From CAVSNH01 sp963729275 (lineage in GTDB: Bacteria; Actinomycetota; Acidimicrobiia; Acidimicrobiales; RAAP-2), in contig CAVSNH010000007.1 of the NCBI GenBank assembly GCA_963729275.1, positions 124,001-188,000 on the forward strand: a stretch of DNA of 64,000 nucleotides, given 5' to 3'. Position numbers and translations under genes: made by a program. The stretch's first letter is position 1. Every line of letters starts with the position of its first letter. Below are positions 15,584 through 23,659 of the stretch, piece by piece. Under the pieces are notes generated by a model. That model was not told the origin of the DNA, made no database searches, and saw nothing but the letters and a program-made list of their open reading frames with translations.

Positions 15584-16762
15584 TTGAGCGAGCCGACGAA
15601 GTTTGACGGAGCGGAGCTGGCCCGGAGCCTGCGGCCGGTCACGGCCGAGGAGGCAGGACCCTCCGAGAAGAACCGGACGTTGACCGAGCGCGAAGTCGAT
15701 GCATTGTGGGCGAGTGGGCTCATGCAGTGGTTCAATCCGTCCGAGGGCGGCGGCCAGGAGCCGAGCTTCAACGAGATGATCGAGACCTGGATCGAGCTGG
15801 CTTGGCAGGACGGGTCCTTGGGTTGGATCGGCATCGCCAACATGCCGTCGACGGCCAGCAGCGCGGCCTACCTGCCTGACGATGGCTTCAAGGAGGTCTT
15901 CGTCGAGCACGACAACCGGGTCACCATGGGCGGCCAGTTCTTCCCCAACGGTCTGGGCGAGGACACCGGCGACACCTACCGCATCACAGGATCGTGGAAC
16001 TTCGGTTCGGGGACGGGCCACTCGCAGTATGTCGCCGCCGGCTTCATCCCGACCGAGAACGGCGAGATGGTGACGGACGACGACGGGATCCCCCAGCTGA
16101 TGGTCGGCCTCATCCCCAAGGACGAGGTCACCTTCACCGACGGATGGCACGTCCAAGGCCTTAAGGGGACCGGCTCCTACGACTACAACGTGAAGGATCA
16201 CGACGTTCCCAAGTGGCGCACCTACCGGCTGTTCGAGCGCTCGCCGAAGCGAGGCAAGAGTGCCGCCTTCCACCTCGGCCTCATCCCCATTACCGCCGCC
16301 GGCCACGCCTCATGGGCCCTCGGCGTGTCGAAGAGCATGCTCGACGACGTCACCGAGCTAGCTCAGACGAAGGTCCGGATGGGGGACGATTCTTCGATCG
16401 CCCACCGCAGCACGTTCCAGCGCGAGCTGGCCCACCACCGCTCCGCGTGGCGGGCCGCCAAGCTGCTCGTCACCACGACCTTTACCGACGTCGAGCGGTC
16501 GGTCGACAATGGCGACGAGCTCACGCCGGCCATGCGAGCCGAGCTGCGGGTGGCCGCTACCTATGCCACCGAGTGCAGCCGGCAGCTGGCTGAATGGGCT
16601 CATCTGGCTGCGGGCACGGCAGCCATCCGTGAGGGAAGCCGCCTGGAGCGCGCCTTTCGCGATATGTACACGGGGACGCAGCACGTGTTCATCGGTGAGA
16701 AGACCTACATGGATGCGGCGCAGATCTTCTTGGGTCTGACCGAGGATCAGTTCGGCTTCTAG
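15584..16762 (+). CDS. Acyl-CoA-dehydrogenase-fold flavoprotein (HsaA/type-2 C-terminal domain like)
   Basis: The 392-residue protein has the acyl-CoA dehydrogenase fold with the type-2 C-terminal domain used by two-component flavin monooxygenases and some ACADs. Visible marks are WIGIANMPST in the N-terminal helical domain, NFGSGTGHSQY in the beta domain and the C-terminal GTQHVFIGEKTY. It has no clear catalytic Glu of ordinary ACADs, so oxygenation of an aromatic or steroid ring is a fair alternative to dehydrogenation. Translation starts at TTG 15584 after AAGGAG. The stop codon overlaps that of the convergent DinB-like gene in the sequence CTAG. Confidence 0.75.
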   Translation: MSEPTKFDGAELARSLRPVTAEEAGPSEKNRTLTEREVDALWASGLMQWFNPSEGGGQEPSFNEMIETWIELAWQDGSLGWIGIANMPSTASSAAYLPDDGFKEVFVEHDNRVTMGGQFFPNGLGEDTGDTYRITGSWNFGSGTGHSQYVAAGFIPTENGEMVTDDDGIPQLMVGLIPKDEVTFTDGWHVQGLKGTGSYDYNVKDHDVPKWRTYRLFERSPKRGKSAAFHLGLIPITAAGHASWALGVSKSMLDDVTELAQTKVRMGDDSSIAHRSTFQRELAHHRSAWRAAKLLVTTTFTDVERSVDNGDELTPAMRAELRVAATYATECSRQLAEWAHLAAGTAAIREGSRLERAFRDMYTGTQHVFIGEKTYMDAAQIFLGLTEDQFGF

Positions 16763-17271
16763 GGTTGAACCCGCTTGAGCCCTTCTCGGATGTCGTCGGC
16801 GTGGTGGACGACCTCGTGGGCAGTATGCACCGCCAACCACCCCACGTTGCGCTGTGTTGGCTTTGGGAAGTTGTAGCGACAGGGCCGAGCTAGCTGCTCG
16901 TCGTCGAACCCCTCGAACAATCGGACGAACAGCTCGGAAGCCATGCCGAGCTGGGCAGCGACGTCGTCGGCCGACTCCGCCGAGTAACGGGCGACCACGG
17001 CGCGCTCGTCCCGGTACATGGGAACGAACGACGGGTTGTCCTCGACGAGGGCGAGCAGGGTTCGCTCCCGCTGGGCCAGGAGGACGTCGCGCACATGGCA
17101 TGCGTACTCCAGCGGTGACCACACCCCAGCCCGGGGCCGGTGGTTGATGGCGTCGTCGAGCCCACCGAGAAGCATGTCGCCGATGGAGCCCACCTCGAGC
17201 CGGATGCGCTCGCCGGCTGCGGCCAGGGTGGTCGCCTCGTAATCAAACCCACACTCGGGGCACGCCGCCAC
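16759..17271 (-). CDS. DinB-like four-helix protein with N-terminal CxxC
   Basis: The 170-residue protein starts with a CPECGF zinc-ribbon-like motif followed by a DinB/YfiT four-helix domain. Its likely metal-binding histidines are in YACHVRDVL and in VHTAHEVVHHADDI, the usual three-His arrangement. Several actinobacterial DinB-fold proteins are mycothiol-dependent transferases or isomerases, and mshC lies 5 kb away. The start codon is GTG at 17269-17271. It shares a divergent promoter region with the tetR gene and overlaps the upstream flavoprotein gene at the stop codons. Confidence 0.78.
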   Translation of the reverse strand: MAACPECGFDYEATTLAAAGERIRLEVGSIGDMLLGGLDDAINHRPRAGVWSPLEYACHVRDVLLAQRERTLLALVEDNPSFVPMYRDERAVVARYSAESADDVAAQLGMASELFVRLFEGFDDEQLARPCRYNFPKPTQRNVGWLAVHTAHEVVHHADDIREGLKRVQP

Positions 17272-17343
17272 ACCCTCAGTGTGCCCCGGCCGTTGTCGTT
17301 CTTGGCCCGCCGAAGGAGTTTAATTTTTGGAAGTCGTGAATTT

Positions 17344-17359
17344 GTCAGATTAACCTGAC
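17344..17359. promoter_or_regulatory. TetR-type operator 1, GTCAG-N6-CTGAC
   Basis: GTCAGATTAACCTGAC has perfect 5-bp inverted arms with a 6-bp spacer. It lies 115 bp upstream of the tetR start and is matched by a second copy exactly 20 bp further on, about two helical turns, so dimers would bind the same DNA face. Confidence 0.72.
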
Positions 17360-17363
17360 GGTT

Positions 17364-17379
17364 GTCAGCCTAACCTGAC
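17364..17379. promoter_or_regulatory. TetR-type operator 2, GTCAG-N6-CTGAC
   Basis: GTCAGCCTAACCTGAC repeats operator 1 with the same arms and a TAAC core, offset 20 bp. Two in-phase sites suggest cooperative binding by the TetR protein encoded at 17474, with possible effect on both divergent genes. Confidence 0.72.
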
Positions 17380-17473
17380 GAATTCGACCTTTTCCAAAAT
17401 TGATTACCCGAGGATCGAGCTATGGCCATCCGCTCGGTTGCATAACGGTTCCTATATATATACGGTGAGTCTC

Positions 17474-18160
17474 ATGGCACCGGTGGCTCGAACCCAGGAG
17501 CAGCGCAAGGCGGACACCCGGGCTCGACTCCTGGCCGCGGCCGCCGAGCTCTTCGCCAGCCAGGGCGTCGACGCCGTGTCGGTCGACGCTGTCGCTGAAG
17601 CGGCCGGCCGGACCTCTGGATCCGTCTACGCCCACTTCGGGTCAAAGCAAGGGCTCCTCCTCGCCCTCCTCGAATCCCTCCAGGACTCGGCCCTCGCCCT
17701 CCTGCTCGCCGAGGTGGCGGTCAGCCACTCACCTGAGGAGGAGCTCCGGGCGGTCTGGGAGCACGCATCCGGCGCGAGCGACGGTGGATGGGACCTCCTG
17801 CAGCACGAGCTGTGGTTGCGTGCCGCCCGCGACCCCGACGTGGCGGCCGTGCTCCGCACCCGTTCGACCGAAGCCATCGACTACAGCGCCCGGCAGCTGG
17901 CCAACTGGGCCCGGACGGTCGGTGCAGCCCCGGTCGTCACACCTCCCGAGCTCGCAGTCCTGGTGCGGGCCCTCGTCACCGGCCTCGCCATGCAACAGCG
18001 GCTCGAACCCGACTCGGTTACCGACGATCTCGCTGTGCGCGGGCTCGCTGTCCTCGTGGGCCTGACGCGGGCAACCTCGACCGATCAGGCGACCACAACC
18101 GACCGACGCGCCACCGCACCATCCGCATCCGCATTCGCATCCGACCGACCCGTCACCTGA
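17474..18160 (+). CDS. TetR family transcriptional regulator
   Basis: A 228-residue TetR-type repressor: helix-turn-helix in residues 10-55 (RARLLAAAAELFASQGVDAV, then GRTSGSVYAHFGSKQGLLLAL) and a helical ligand domain. The C-terminus ends with a Ser/Ala/Thr-rich tail encoded partly by a 6-bp repeat (ATCCGC, about 18120-18144). ATG 17474 is preferred; an in-frame GTG at 17465 is possible and there is only a weak ribosome site after a TATATATA stretch, so the transcript could be nearly leaderless. It is followed 10 bp later by a nitronate-monooxygenase-like gene, the likely target together with itself. Confidence 0.88.
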   Translation: MAPVARTQEQRKADTRARLLAAAAELFASQGVDAVSVDAVAEAAGRTSGSVYAHFGSKQGLLLALLESLQDSALALLLAEVAVSHSPEEELRAVWEHASGASDGGWDLLQHELWLRAARDPDVAAVLRTRSTEAIDYSARQLANWARTVGAAPVVTPPELAVLVRALVTGLAMQQRLEPDSVTDDLAVRGLAVLVGLTRATSTDQATTTDRRATAPSASAFASDRPVT

Positions 18161-18170
18161 GGAGCCAGAC

Positions 18171-19292
18171 ATGGACACCGAAATCCGCCGCACGTTGGGC
18201 ATCGAATTCCCCATCTTCGCCTTTACCCACTGCCGCGACGTGGTCGCCGCCGTCTCCAACGCCGGCGGCATCGGCATTCTCGGCGCCATCGGCTTCAGCC
18301 CCGAACAGCTCGAAGTCGAGCTGTCGTGGATCGACGAGCACGTGGGCGACCGCCCCTATGGCGTCGACATCGTCATTCCCGCCAAGTACGAGGGCATGGA
18401 CGAGATGGACCCGGAGAAGCTCGAGGCACAGATCCGAGGCCTCGTGCCGCCTCAGCACAAGGACTTCGCCCTCAAGATCCTGGCCGACCACGGGGTGCCG
18501 GAGATCCCCGAGGGTGAGCGGCAGCCCAACGGCATGATCGGCTGGACGGCGGCGCATGCCCAGGGTCTCCTGGACTGTGCGCTCCGCCATCCCAATGTGC
18601 GCCTGGTGGCTAACGCCCTCGGCACTCCCCCACCGGATGTCGTTGAGCGGGTGCAGGGCAGCGGGCGCCTCATCGGGGCGTTGGCCGGATCGGTCAAGCA
18701 TGCCCTCAATCACAAGGCAGCGGGACTCGACTTCATCGTGTGCCAGGGCTCCGAGGGCGGGGGGCACACCGGTGATGTCGGGAGCATCGTTCTATGGCCG
18801 GAGGTAGTCGACGCCGTCGCGCCGATCCCCGTCCTCGCCGCCGGTGGCATCGGTAGCGGACGGCAGATGGCAGCCGCGCTCGCCCTCGGTGCCCAGGGTG
18901 TCTGGTCGGGCACCTTGTGGCTGACGGTGGAGGAAGCCGACATCCCCCCGAAGCAGATGGAAACCTACCTGGCGGCCACGAGCCGCGACACGGTGCGGTC
19001 GCGGTCGTTCACCGGGAAGCCCTGTCGCTTGCTCCGCAACGACTGGACGGATGCCTGGGAAGCGCCGGATACCCCTGATCCCCTTCCCATGCCGCTCCAG
19101 ATGTTGGTGGCCATCGAGGCGGTGTCCCGAGGACATCGCTACCCGGAGCAAGCCAAGGATGTGAACTTCAACCCGTGCGGGCAGGTCATCGGCCGGGCGA
19201 CGACCGTTCGCAAAGCCAAGGATGTCGTCTTTTCGATGGTGGAGGAGTACGTGGAGGCCACCGACCGCCTGCAAACGCTCATGAAGGTCTGA
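18171..19292 (+). CDS. Nitronate monooxygenase family FMN protein
   Basis: A 373-residue TIM-barrel flavoprotein of the nitronate monooxygenase/2-nitropropane dioxygenase family. Signatures are the N-terminal FAFTHCRDVVAAVSNAGGIG, the phosphate-binding GSEGGGHTG and AAGGIGSGRQMAAALALGA. These enzymes oxidise alkyl nitronates, for example propionate 3-nitronate, with O2; many relatives have unknown substrates. GAGGAG precedes the ATG and the gene is coexpressed with the TetR gene. It has a long insert (about 75-115) relative to short members. Confidence 0.8.
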   Translation: MDTEIRRTLGIEFPIFAFTHCRDVVAAVSNAGGIGILGAIGFSPEQLEVELSWIDEHVGDRPYGVDIVIPAKYEGMDEMDPEKLEAQIRGLVPPQHKDFALKILADHGVPEIPEGERQPNGMIGWTAAHAQGLLDCALRHPNVRLVANALGTPPPDVVERVQGSGRLIGALAGSVKHALNHKAAGLDFIVCQGSEGGGHTGDVGSIVLWPEVVDAVAPIPVLAAGGIGSGRQMAAALALGAQGVWSGTLWLTVEEADIPPKQMETYLAATSRDTVRSRSFTGKPCRLLRNDWTDAWEAPDTPDPLPMPLQMLVAIEAVSRGHRYPEQAKDVNFNPCGQVIGRATTVRKAKDVVFSMVEEYVEATDRLQTLMKV

Positions 19293-19317
19293 GCTTTCCG
19301 GCCTCGGCCCGGTATCG

Positions 19318-20859
19318 TCATCGGCCCGGTGCCACCGCCGGATCGGGCAATCTCGCCCTCGCGGGCGACGGGCGGTTGTTGATGAGGATTCCCCCGAGAA
19401 CGGCCGCAACCACCAGGATCGTCGCCGAGTAGGCGCTGGCCACCGCATAGCCGTGCACGGTGGCCGTGACCTCGATTCCAGTCCCCGCGGCGTGGGTGGC
19501 GAGATAGCCGGCCGTGGCGGATGCGGCGATGGTGTTCAAAAGGGCGGTCCCGATCGAGGCACCGATCTGCTGCGAGGTGTTGGTCGTGGCCGCCGTCACA
19601 CCGGCATCCCTGGGCTCGGCATTGCTGGTCGCCGTGTTGATGAACGGCACGAGGGCGATGCCCAGCCCCAGTCCAAGCAGCAGTTCGGTGGGGAGCACGT
19701 GGGCCACGTAGCTCGCTCCCGGGGTCAGCTGGGTGAGCAGGGCGGCGCCGACGGCCGCGATGAGCAGGCCCGGAACGATGAGCATTCGGGTTCGGACCCG
19801 CGGCATCAACCGGCTGGCCAGCTGGGTGGCAGCCAGGCCGTTCACCACCATGAGCGGGAGGAAGGCGAAGCCGGTCCGCACCGGCGAATAGTGCTCGATG
19901 GTCTGCAGGAAGTAGGTGAGGAAGAGGAACATGCCGTAGTTGGCAATAATGGCCAACATGATGCAGAGGAACGATCCGGCCCGGTTCCGATCAGCCACAA
20001 TGCGCATGGGCAGGAGCGGGCTCGCCACCTTGGTCTGCAGCACCACGAACACCGACAGGAGCACCGCCGCCGCCGCGAACGCGCTCAGCACGGCGGCGCT
20101 CGACCAGCCGTCGACAGAGGCCTCACCCAGGGCGTACACGAGTGCCACCAGTCCGCCACAGCCCAGGAGCGTCCCGGGCACGTCGAGACGCACATCCCGA
20201 TGGCCTGGTTGTGTCGGGATGAGCGCAGACGCGCTGAAGACGACGACGACTGAGATGGGCACGTTCACGTACAGGCACCACCGCCAGTCGAGGTACTGAG
20301 TGAGAAGACCACCGACAATCAACCCGACCGCAGCCCCACCGATGGCGATCGTGGCGTAGACCCCGAATGCCCGCGCCCGCTCGTGCGGATCACTGAAGGT
20401 GGTGGTCAGCAAGGACAGCACCGACGGGGCCAGCAAGGCGCCGAAGGCGCCCTGGAGCCCACGGGCGACAATCAGCATGCCGAGGCTCTGAGACGCGCCT
20501 CCGAGCGATGAGGCCAGGGCGAAGCCGATGACCCCCACCATGAGGGTGCGTTTCGGGCCCACCATGTCGCTGATGCGGCCACCCAGGAGCAGGAAGCCGC
20601 CGAACGTCAGCGTGTAGGCGGTGATCACCCATTGCCGGTCTACGTCGGAGAACCCCAGGGCATGCTGAGCCGACGGCAAGGCGATGATCATGATCGTGGT
20701 GTCGAGGATCACCATGAGCTGGGCTCCGGCGATGACGACGAGAATCCAGGTGTTGGCCCTCGAGCGAACGGCGCGGTTCCCAGACTGGCCTTCGAGCCCG
20801 GTGTTCACGCCCCGGCCCGAAGGTGACTCATGAGGCGCTCCGGCGAAGGCCCGGAGCAT
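19318..20859 (-). CDS. DHA2-type MFS drug/proton antiporter (14-TM)
   Basis: About 513 residues with the EmrB/QacA pattern: 14 probable membrane segments, motif LDTTIMIIALPSAQHALGFS in the first helix region, and RISDMVGPKRTLMVG between helices 2 and 3. It should export a lipophilic compound at the cytoplasmic membrane. The start is uncertain: ATG 20859 is used, but GTG 20808 would also give a complete exporter and would place the TTGCATGTAC motif (20865-20874) properly in the promoter. Convergent with the nitronate monooxygenase gene. Confidence 0.85.
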   Translation of the reverse strand: MLRAFAGAPHESPSGRGVNTGLEGQSGNRAVRSRANTWILVVIAGAQLMVILDTTIMIIALPSAQHALGFSDVDRQWVITAYTLTFGGFLLLGGRISDMVGPKRTLMVGVIGFALASSLGGASQSLGMLIVARGLQGAFGALLAPSVLSLLTTTFSDPHERARAFGVYATIAIGGAAVGLIVGGLLTQYLDWRWCLYVNVPISVVVVFSASALIPTQPGHRDVRLDVPGTLLGCGGLVALVYALGEASVDGWSSAAVLSAFAAAAVLLSVFVVLQTKVASPLLPMRIVADRNRAGSFLCIMLAIIANYGMFLFLTYFLQTIEHYSPVRTGFAFLPLMVVNGLAATQLASRLMPRVRTRMLIVPGLLIAAVGAALLTQLTPGASYVAHVLPTELLLGLGLGIALVPFINTATSNAEPRDAGVTAATTNTSQQIGASIGTALLNTIAASATAGYLATHAAGTGIEVTATVHGYAVASAYSATILVVAAVLGGILINNRPSPARARLPDPAVAPGR

Positions 20860-20864
20860 CTTTC

Positions 20865-20874
20865 GTACATGCAA
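20865..20874 (-). promoter_or_regulatory. Second copy of MarR-site core TTGCATGTAC
   Basis: On the minus strand TTGCATGTAC lies just upstream of the MFS exporter start. It is identical over 10 bases to the palindrome in the yceI/marR spacer (807-816). It could let the MarR protein control this exporter, a common MarR target type. Chance occurrence cannot be excluded. Confidence 0.35.
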
Positions 20875-21095
20875 TCTCCATCTACTCGAGTCGGGCCTAT
20901 TCGGGTGCGGATCTGGCGCGGTAAAGCCACAGCCATCTTGGCTTGTGAACGCGGTCACTCAGTCTTACCGGCACCGCCACCGCCGCGGTCGTCTCCCTCC
21001 TTGACGCTCGCTCGATCACCGTCCAGCTGGGAAAACGGCTGGCGGCTGGCGGCAGCCGTCCTGCCGCCGGCCGTCGATCCAAGACCTGTTCCTTT

Positions 21096-21160
21096 TTCCG
21101 CGGTCGGGTGCGATGATGTCGAGGCGACGGGTGTCCACCGACAGGGTCGCGACCGCGGAA
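21096..21160 (+). promoter_or_regulatory. 11-bp inverted repeat at the CBS-gene ribosome site
   Basis: TTCCGCGGTCG (21096-21106) and CGACCGCGGAA (21150-21160) are perfect inverted arms 43 bp apart. The right arm abuts GGAAGGGG, the probable ribosome binding site of the CBS gene, so the folded leader could mask it. It could equally be a looped operator. Confidence 0.45.
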
Positions 21161-21170
21161 GGGGAATTCC

Positions 21171-21602
21171 ATGTTGGTAACCAACCTCCTGGAGCAGAAG
21201 GGGGACGGGGTGGCCACCGTCCCGAGCAGTGCAAGCGTGGCCACGGTGGTGGCCGAGCTGGCACGCCACGGAGTGGGCGCACTGGTGGTGTCGCTCGACG
21301 GTCGCACCATCGAGGGCATCGTCTCCGAACGTGACATCGTCCGACGACTGAGCGAGCTGCGGATGGCCCTCCTCTCGGAACCGGTCTCGACGATCATGTC
21401 GACGAGCGTGCGGACATGCGCCCCCGAGGATGACGTCGCCGACATCATGAGCCTCATGACCGAACACCGAATCCGCCACGTGCCCGTCGTCGAGAATGGG
21501 CACCTGTGCGGCATCGTCAGCATCGGCGATGTGGTCAAATCGCGCATGGGCGAGCTCGAGAAGGACCGCAGCGAGCTCATCGAATACATCACGGCCCGCT
21601 GA
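21171..21602 (+). CDS. Two-CBS-domain protein
   Basis: A 143-residue protein made only of a CBS pair (Bateman module): first CBS about 12-65 with GIVSERDIVRRL, second about 75-135 with VENGHLCGIVSIGDVVKSR. Such stand-alone modules bind adenine nucleotides and act as energy-status sensors, often for a partner enzyme. The start ATG follows GGAAGGGG. No obvious partner is adjacent; the LldD-like gene lies 75 bp downstream on the same strand. Confidence 0.88.
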   Translation: MLVTNLLEQKGDGVATVPSSASVATVVAELARHGVGALVVSLDGRTIEGIVSERDIVRRLSELRMALLSEPVSTIMSTSVRTCAPEDDVADIMSLMTEHRIRHVPVVENGHLCGIVSIGDVVKSRMGELEKDRSELIEYITAR

Positions 21603-21677
21603 CCACCCATTGACCACCCGCTGACCGCCTCCTGAGCCCGTCCGCCGACGGCCCGGCGGACGGATAGCTTCTCGGAC

Positions 21678-22862
21678 ATGCGTGGACTTCCCGACCGCCC
21701 CCTCGGACTGGCCCCGGCGTCGATCGGCGACTACCGCGAGCTCGCCCGGCGCCGCCTGCCCCGCCAGATCTTCGACTACGTGGACGGGGGCGCCTGCGAG
21801 GAGTCGACACTGCGGGCCAACGTTGCCGACCTGAACGCCATCCAGCTGCGCCAGCGAGTCCTCCGCGACGTCTCCAAGCTCGAGCTCTCGACCACCGTGC
21901 TCGGACAGGAGCTGGCCATGCCGCTGATCCTCGGCCCCATCGGAATGGGCGGGATGCTCGCCAGGCGAGCCGAGGTGCAAGCGGCGAGGGCGGCGGCCAA
22001 GGCCGGCGTCGTGTTCTGCGAATCGACTGTCTCGATCTGCAGCCTCGAGGAAGTCCATGCTGCGACCACAGCGCCGTTCTGGTTCCAGCTCTACATCATG
22101 CGCGATCGGGGCGTGGGCGAACAGCTGATGGAGCGGGCGACGGCTGTCGGATGTCCGGTCCTCGTCCTCACCGTCGACCTCCCGGTCACCGGCGCCCGCT
22201 ACCGGGAGACCCGGAACGGGCTCATCGGCACGCAGCCCGTCGGAAAACGCCTCGTCCAGGGGCTCGACTTCGCGCTGCACCCCTCGTGGGCCTACTCCGT
22301 CGGCCTACGAGGCCGGCCGCACACGTTCGGCAACATCGCCTCAGCACTGCCGGGGGCGGTCACGCCCCGCGACTTCAAGGCCTGGATCGACAGCAACTTC
22401 GACCCGACGGTCACGTGGGCCGACCTGGCCTGGGTGCGCGAGCACTGGAAGGGCCAACTCGTGCTCAAGGGGATTCTCGACCCGGAGGACGCCCGTCAGG
22501 CCGTCGCCGCCGGGGTGGATGCCATCGTCGTCTCCAATCACGGCGGCCGGCAGCTCGACGACACCTCGTCGAGCGTCACCGCCCTGCCGCGGGTGGTCGA
22601 CGCGGTGGGCAACGCCACCGAGGTGCTGGTCGACGGAGGCGTGCGCAGCGGGCTCGACGTAGTCAAGATGCTGGCCCTCGGGGCGCGCGCCTGCCTGGTA
22701 GGCCGGGCCTGGGCGTGGTCGGTGGCTGCCGGCGGACAGGACGGCGTGGCCCACATGCTGGATATCGTGCGCGGAGAGCTCGAGGTCGCCCTCTCGCTCA
22801 CCGGCGCGGCCGATGTTGCCGCCCTCGATCGCACGGCCCTCCTGGGCGAGGTCCCCCACTAA
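21678..22862 (+). CDS. lldD: FMN-dependent L-lactate dehydrogenase (LldD type)
   Basis: The 394-residue protein aligns along its length with bacterial LldD: FDYVDGGACEESTLRANV, GPIGMGGMLARRAEVQAARA, KGILDPEDAR, and the active-site SNHGGRQLD with His288 as catalytic base and Arg291. It oxidises L-lactate (or a related 2-hydroxy acid) to pyruvate and passes electrons to the quinone pool or oxygen. Length and motifs favour LldD over glycolate oxidase or lactate monooxygenase, but the exact substrate is not proven. Its stop overlaps that of the convergent ThuA-like gene. Confidence 0.85.
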   Translation: MRGLPDRPLGLAPASIGDYRELARRRLPRQIFDYVDGGACEESTLRANVADLNAIQLRQRVLRDVSKLELSTTVLGQELAMPLILGPIGMGGMLARRAEVQAARAAAKAGVVFCESTVSICSLEEVHAATTAPFWFQLYIMRDRGVGEQLMERATAVGCPVLVLTVDLPVTGARYRETRNGLIGTQPVGKRLVQGLDFALHPSWAYSVGLRGRPHTFGNIASALPGAVTPRDFKAWIDSNFDPTVTWADLAWVREHWKGQLVLKGILDPEDARQAVAAGVDAIVVSNHGGRQLDDTSSSVTALPRVVDAVGNATEVLVDGGVRSGLDVVKMLALGARACLVGRAWAWSVAAGGQDGVAHMLDIVRGELEVALSLTGAADVAALDRTALLGEVPH

Positions 22863-23623
22863 CCGGTGGTCACGCCCTCCTCGAGCCAGGCCAGCCCACC
22901 GGCCAGGTGTCGAAGGTAGGCCGGCGTCTCCCACGCTCCGGGGAAGTGCCCGAGGGCGGTATAGAAGGTCCGGCCGCCGCTCCCTCCGCCCCCAACGGCC
23001 GCGCCGCCCCCAACGGCCGCGCCGCCGGCACCGCCCTCGCCGCCGAGGCACCAGGCGAGAGGGAACCCACAGTCCGGCCGGCGCCCGCCGGGCACCGACA
23101 AGTCGATCTGGTCGTCGGCCAGCTGGAGAAGCACTCGTGCGTCGGGCTGCAGGTCTCGGAACAAATAGATCTCGTCGTGCCATGCCCACGGGCCGTCGAG
23201 GTGCGAAGTGGCGGGGTGGTCACCGTCGACCACGTCGATGGCGAAGGACTGCGTCCAAGGATGGCCGTCGAAGCGCGCCCCGATGATCTCGCCGTAGCCG
23301 GGCCACCCATGGCAGGCGTCGGTGGCCGAGTGGACGCCGAGCACGCCCAATGTCCCGGCGCGCCAGGCCGCCTCCACCGCTTCTTTTTGATCGCCGGTGA
23401 ACGGCGTCTCACCGATGGTGAACAGCGCCAGCACGCTGGGCTGTCGCAGAGCGGCGGCTGGCAGGTCACCGACGTCGGCCACCACTACCGGGACCAGGCC
23501 GCCTAACCCGGCCAGTTCGGCCAGCGCGGTGGTGGCCTGGCCGAGCACGCCGTGCACCCCCGCCGGGCCGTCGGCATAAGGGGCGACCTGGGTGAGGATG
23601 TACATGGGCCGGTCCACGCTCAC
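22859..23623 (-). CDS. ThuA-like (class I glutamine-amidotransferase fold) protein
   Basis: A 254-residue ThuA-domain protein with LGVHSATDACHGWPGYGEII, a WHDEIYLFRDL strand and the closing TALGHFPGAW motif. ThuA proteins are linked to trehalose and other sugar utilisation, with unproven chemistry; some are oxidoreductases. A Gly/Ala-rich insert at about residues 198-220, encoded by a perfect 18-bp duplication, interrupts the region before the last motif. The start is GTG at 23621-23623, after GAGGAT; a later ATG at 23605 is possible. Confidence 0.78.
   Translation of the reverse strand: MSVDRPMYILTQVAPYADGPAGVHGVLGQATTALAELAGLGGLVPVVVADVGDLPAAALRQPSVLALFTIGETPFTGDQKEAVEAAWRAGTLGVLGVHSATDACHGWPGYGEIIGARFDGHPWTQSFAIDVVDGDHPATSHLDGPWAWHDEIYLFRDLQPDARVLLQLADDQIDLSVPGGRRPDCGFPLAWCLGGEGGAGGAAVGGGAAVGGGGSGGRTFYTALGHFPGAWETPAYLRHLAGGLAWLEEGVTTG
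22990..23025 (-). repeat. Perfect 18-bp tandem duplication in ThuA-like gene
   Basis: CCCCCAACGGCCGCGCCG occurs twice in succession (22990-23007 and 23008-23025, plus-strand view). It encodes the Gly/Ala/Val-rich insert of the ThuA-like protein and looks recent. Confidence 0.9.
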
Positions 23624-23659
23624 ATCCTCAGGGCCCGGCGACGGTGCTCGGCTCGGAGG

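Larger units (their letters stand above)
17325..17399. promoter_or_regulatory. Outer inverted repeat flanking the TetR operators
   Basis: TTTTGGAA (17325-17332) and TTCCAAAA (17392-17399) form an 8-bp inverted repeat that brackets the two GTCAG/CTGAC palindromes. The stretch 17318-17465 is strikingly AT-rich for this genome, so it is probably the promoter core between the DinB-like (minus) and tetR (plus) genes. Confidence 0.5.
20860..21170. other. Divergent gap between MFS exporter and CBS gene
   Basis: This 311-bp stretch has no credible gene. It holds the shared TTGCATGTAC motif near its left end and the long inverted repeat at 21096-21160 near its right end, with presumed promoters for both divergent genes. 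Confidence 0.5.

Noticed and set aside
17453..17462. A firm -10/-35 promoter for tetR
   Set aside because: TATATATA is present but no well-spaced -35 element could be identified, so only the operators are reported.
19293..19317. Terminator between nitronate monooxygenase and MFS genes
   Set aside because: The GGCC-rich stretch gives only 4-bp arms.
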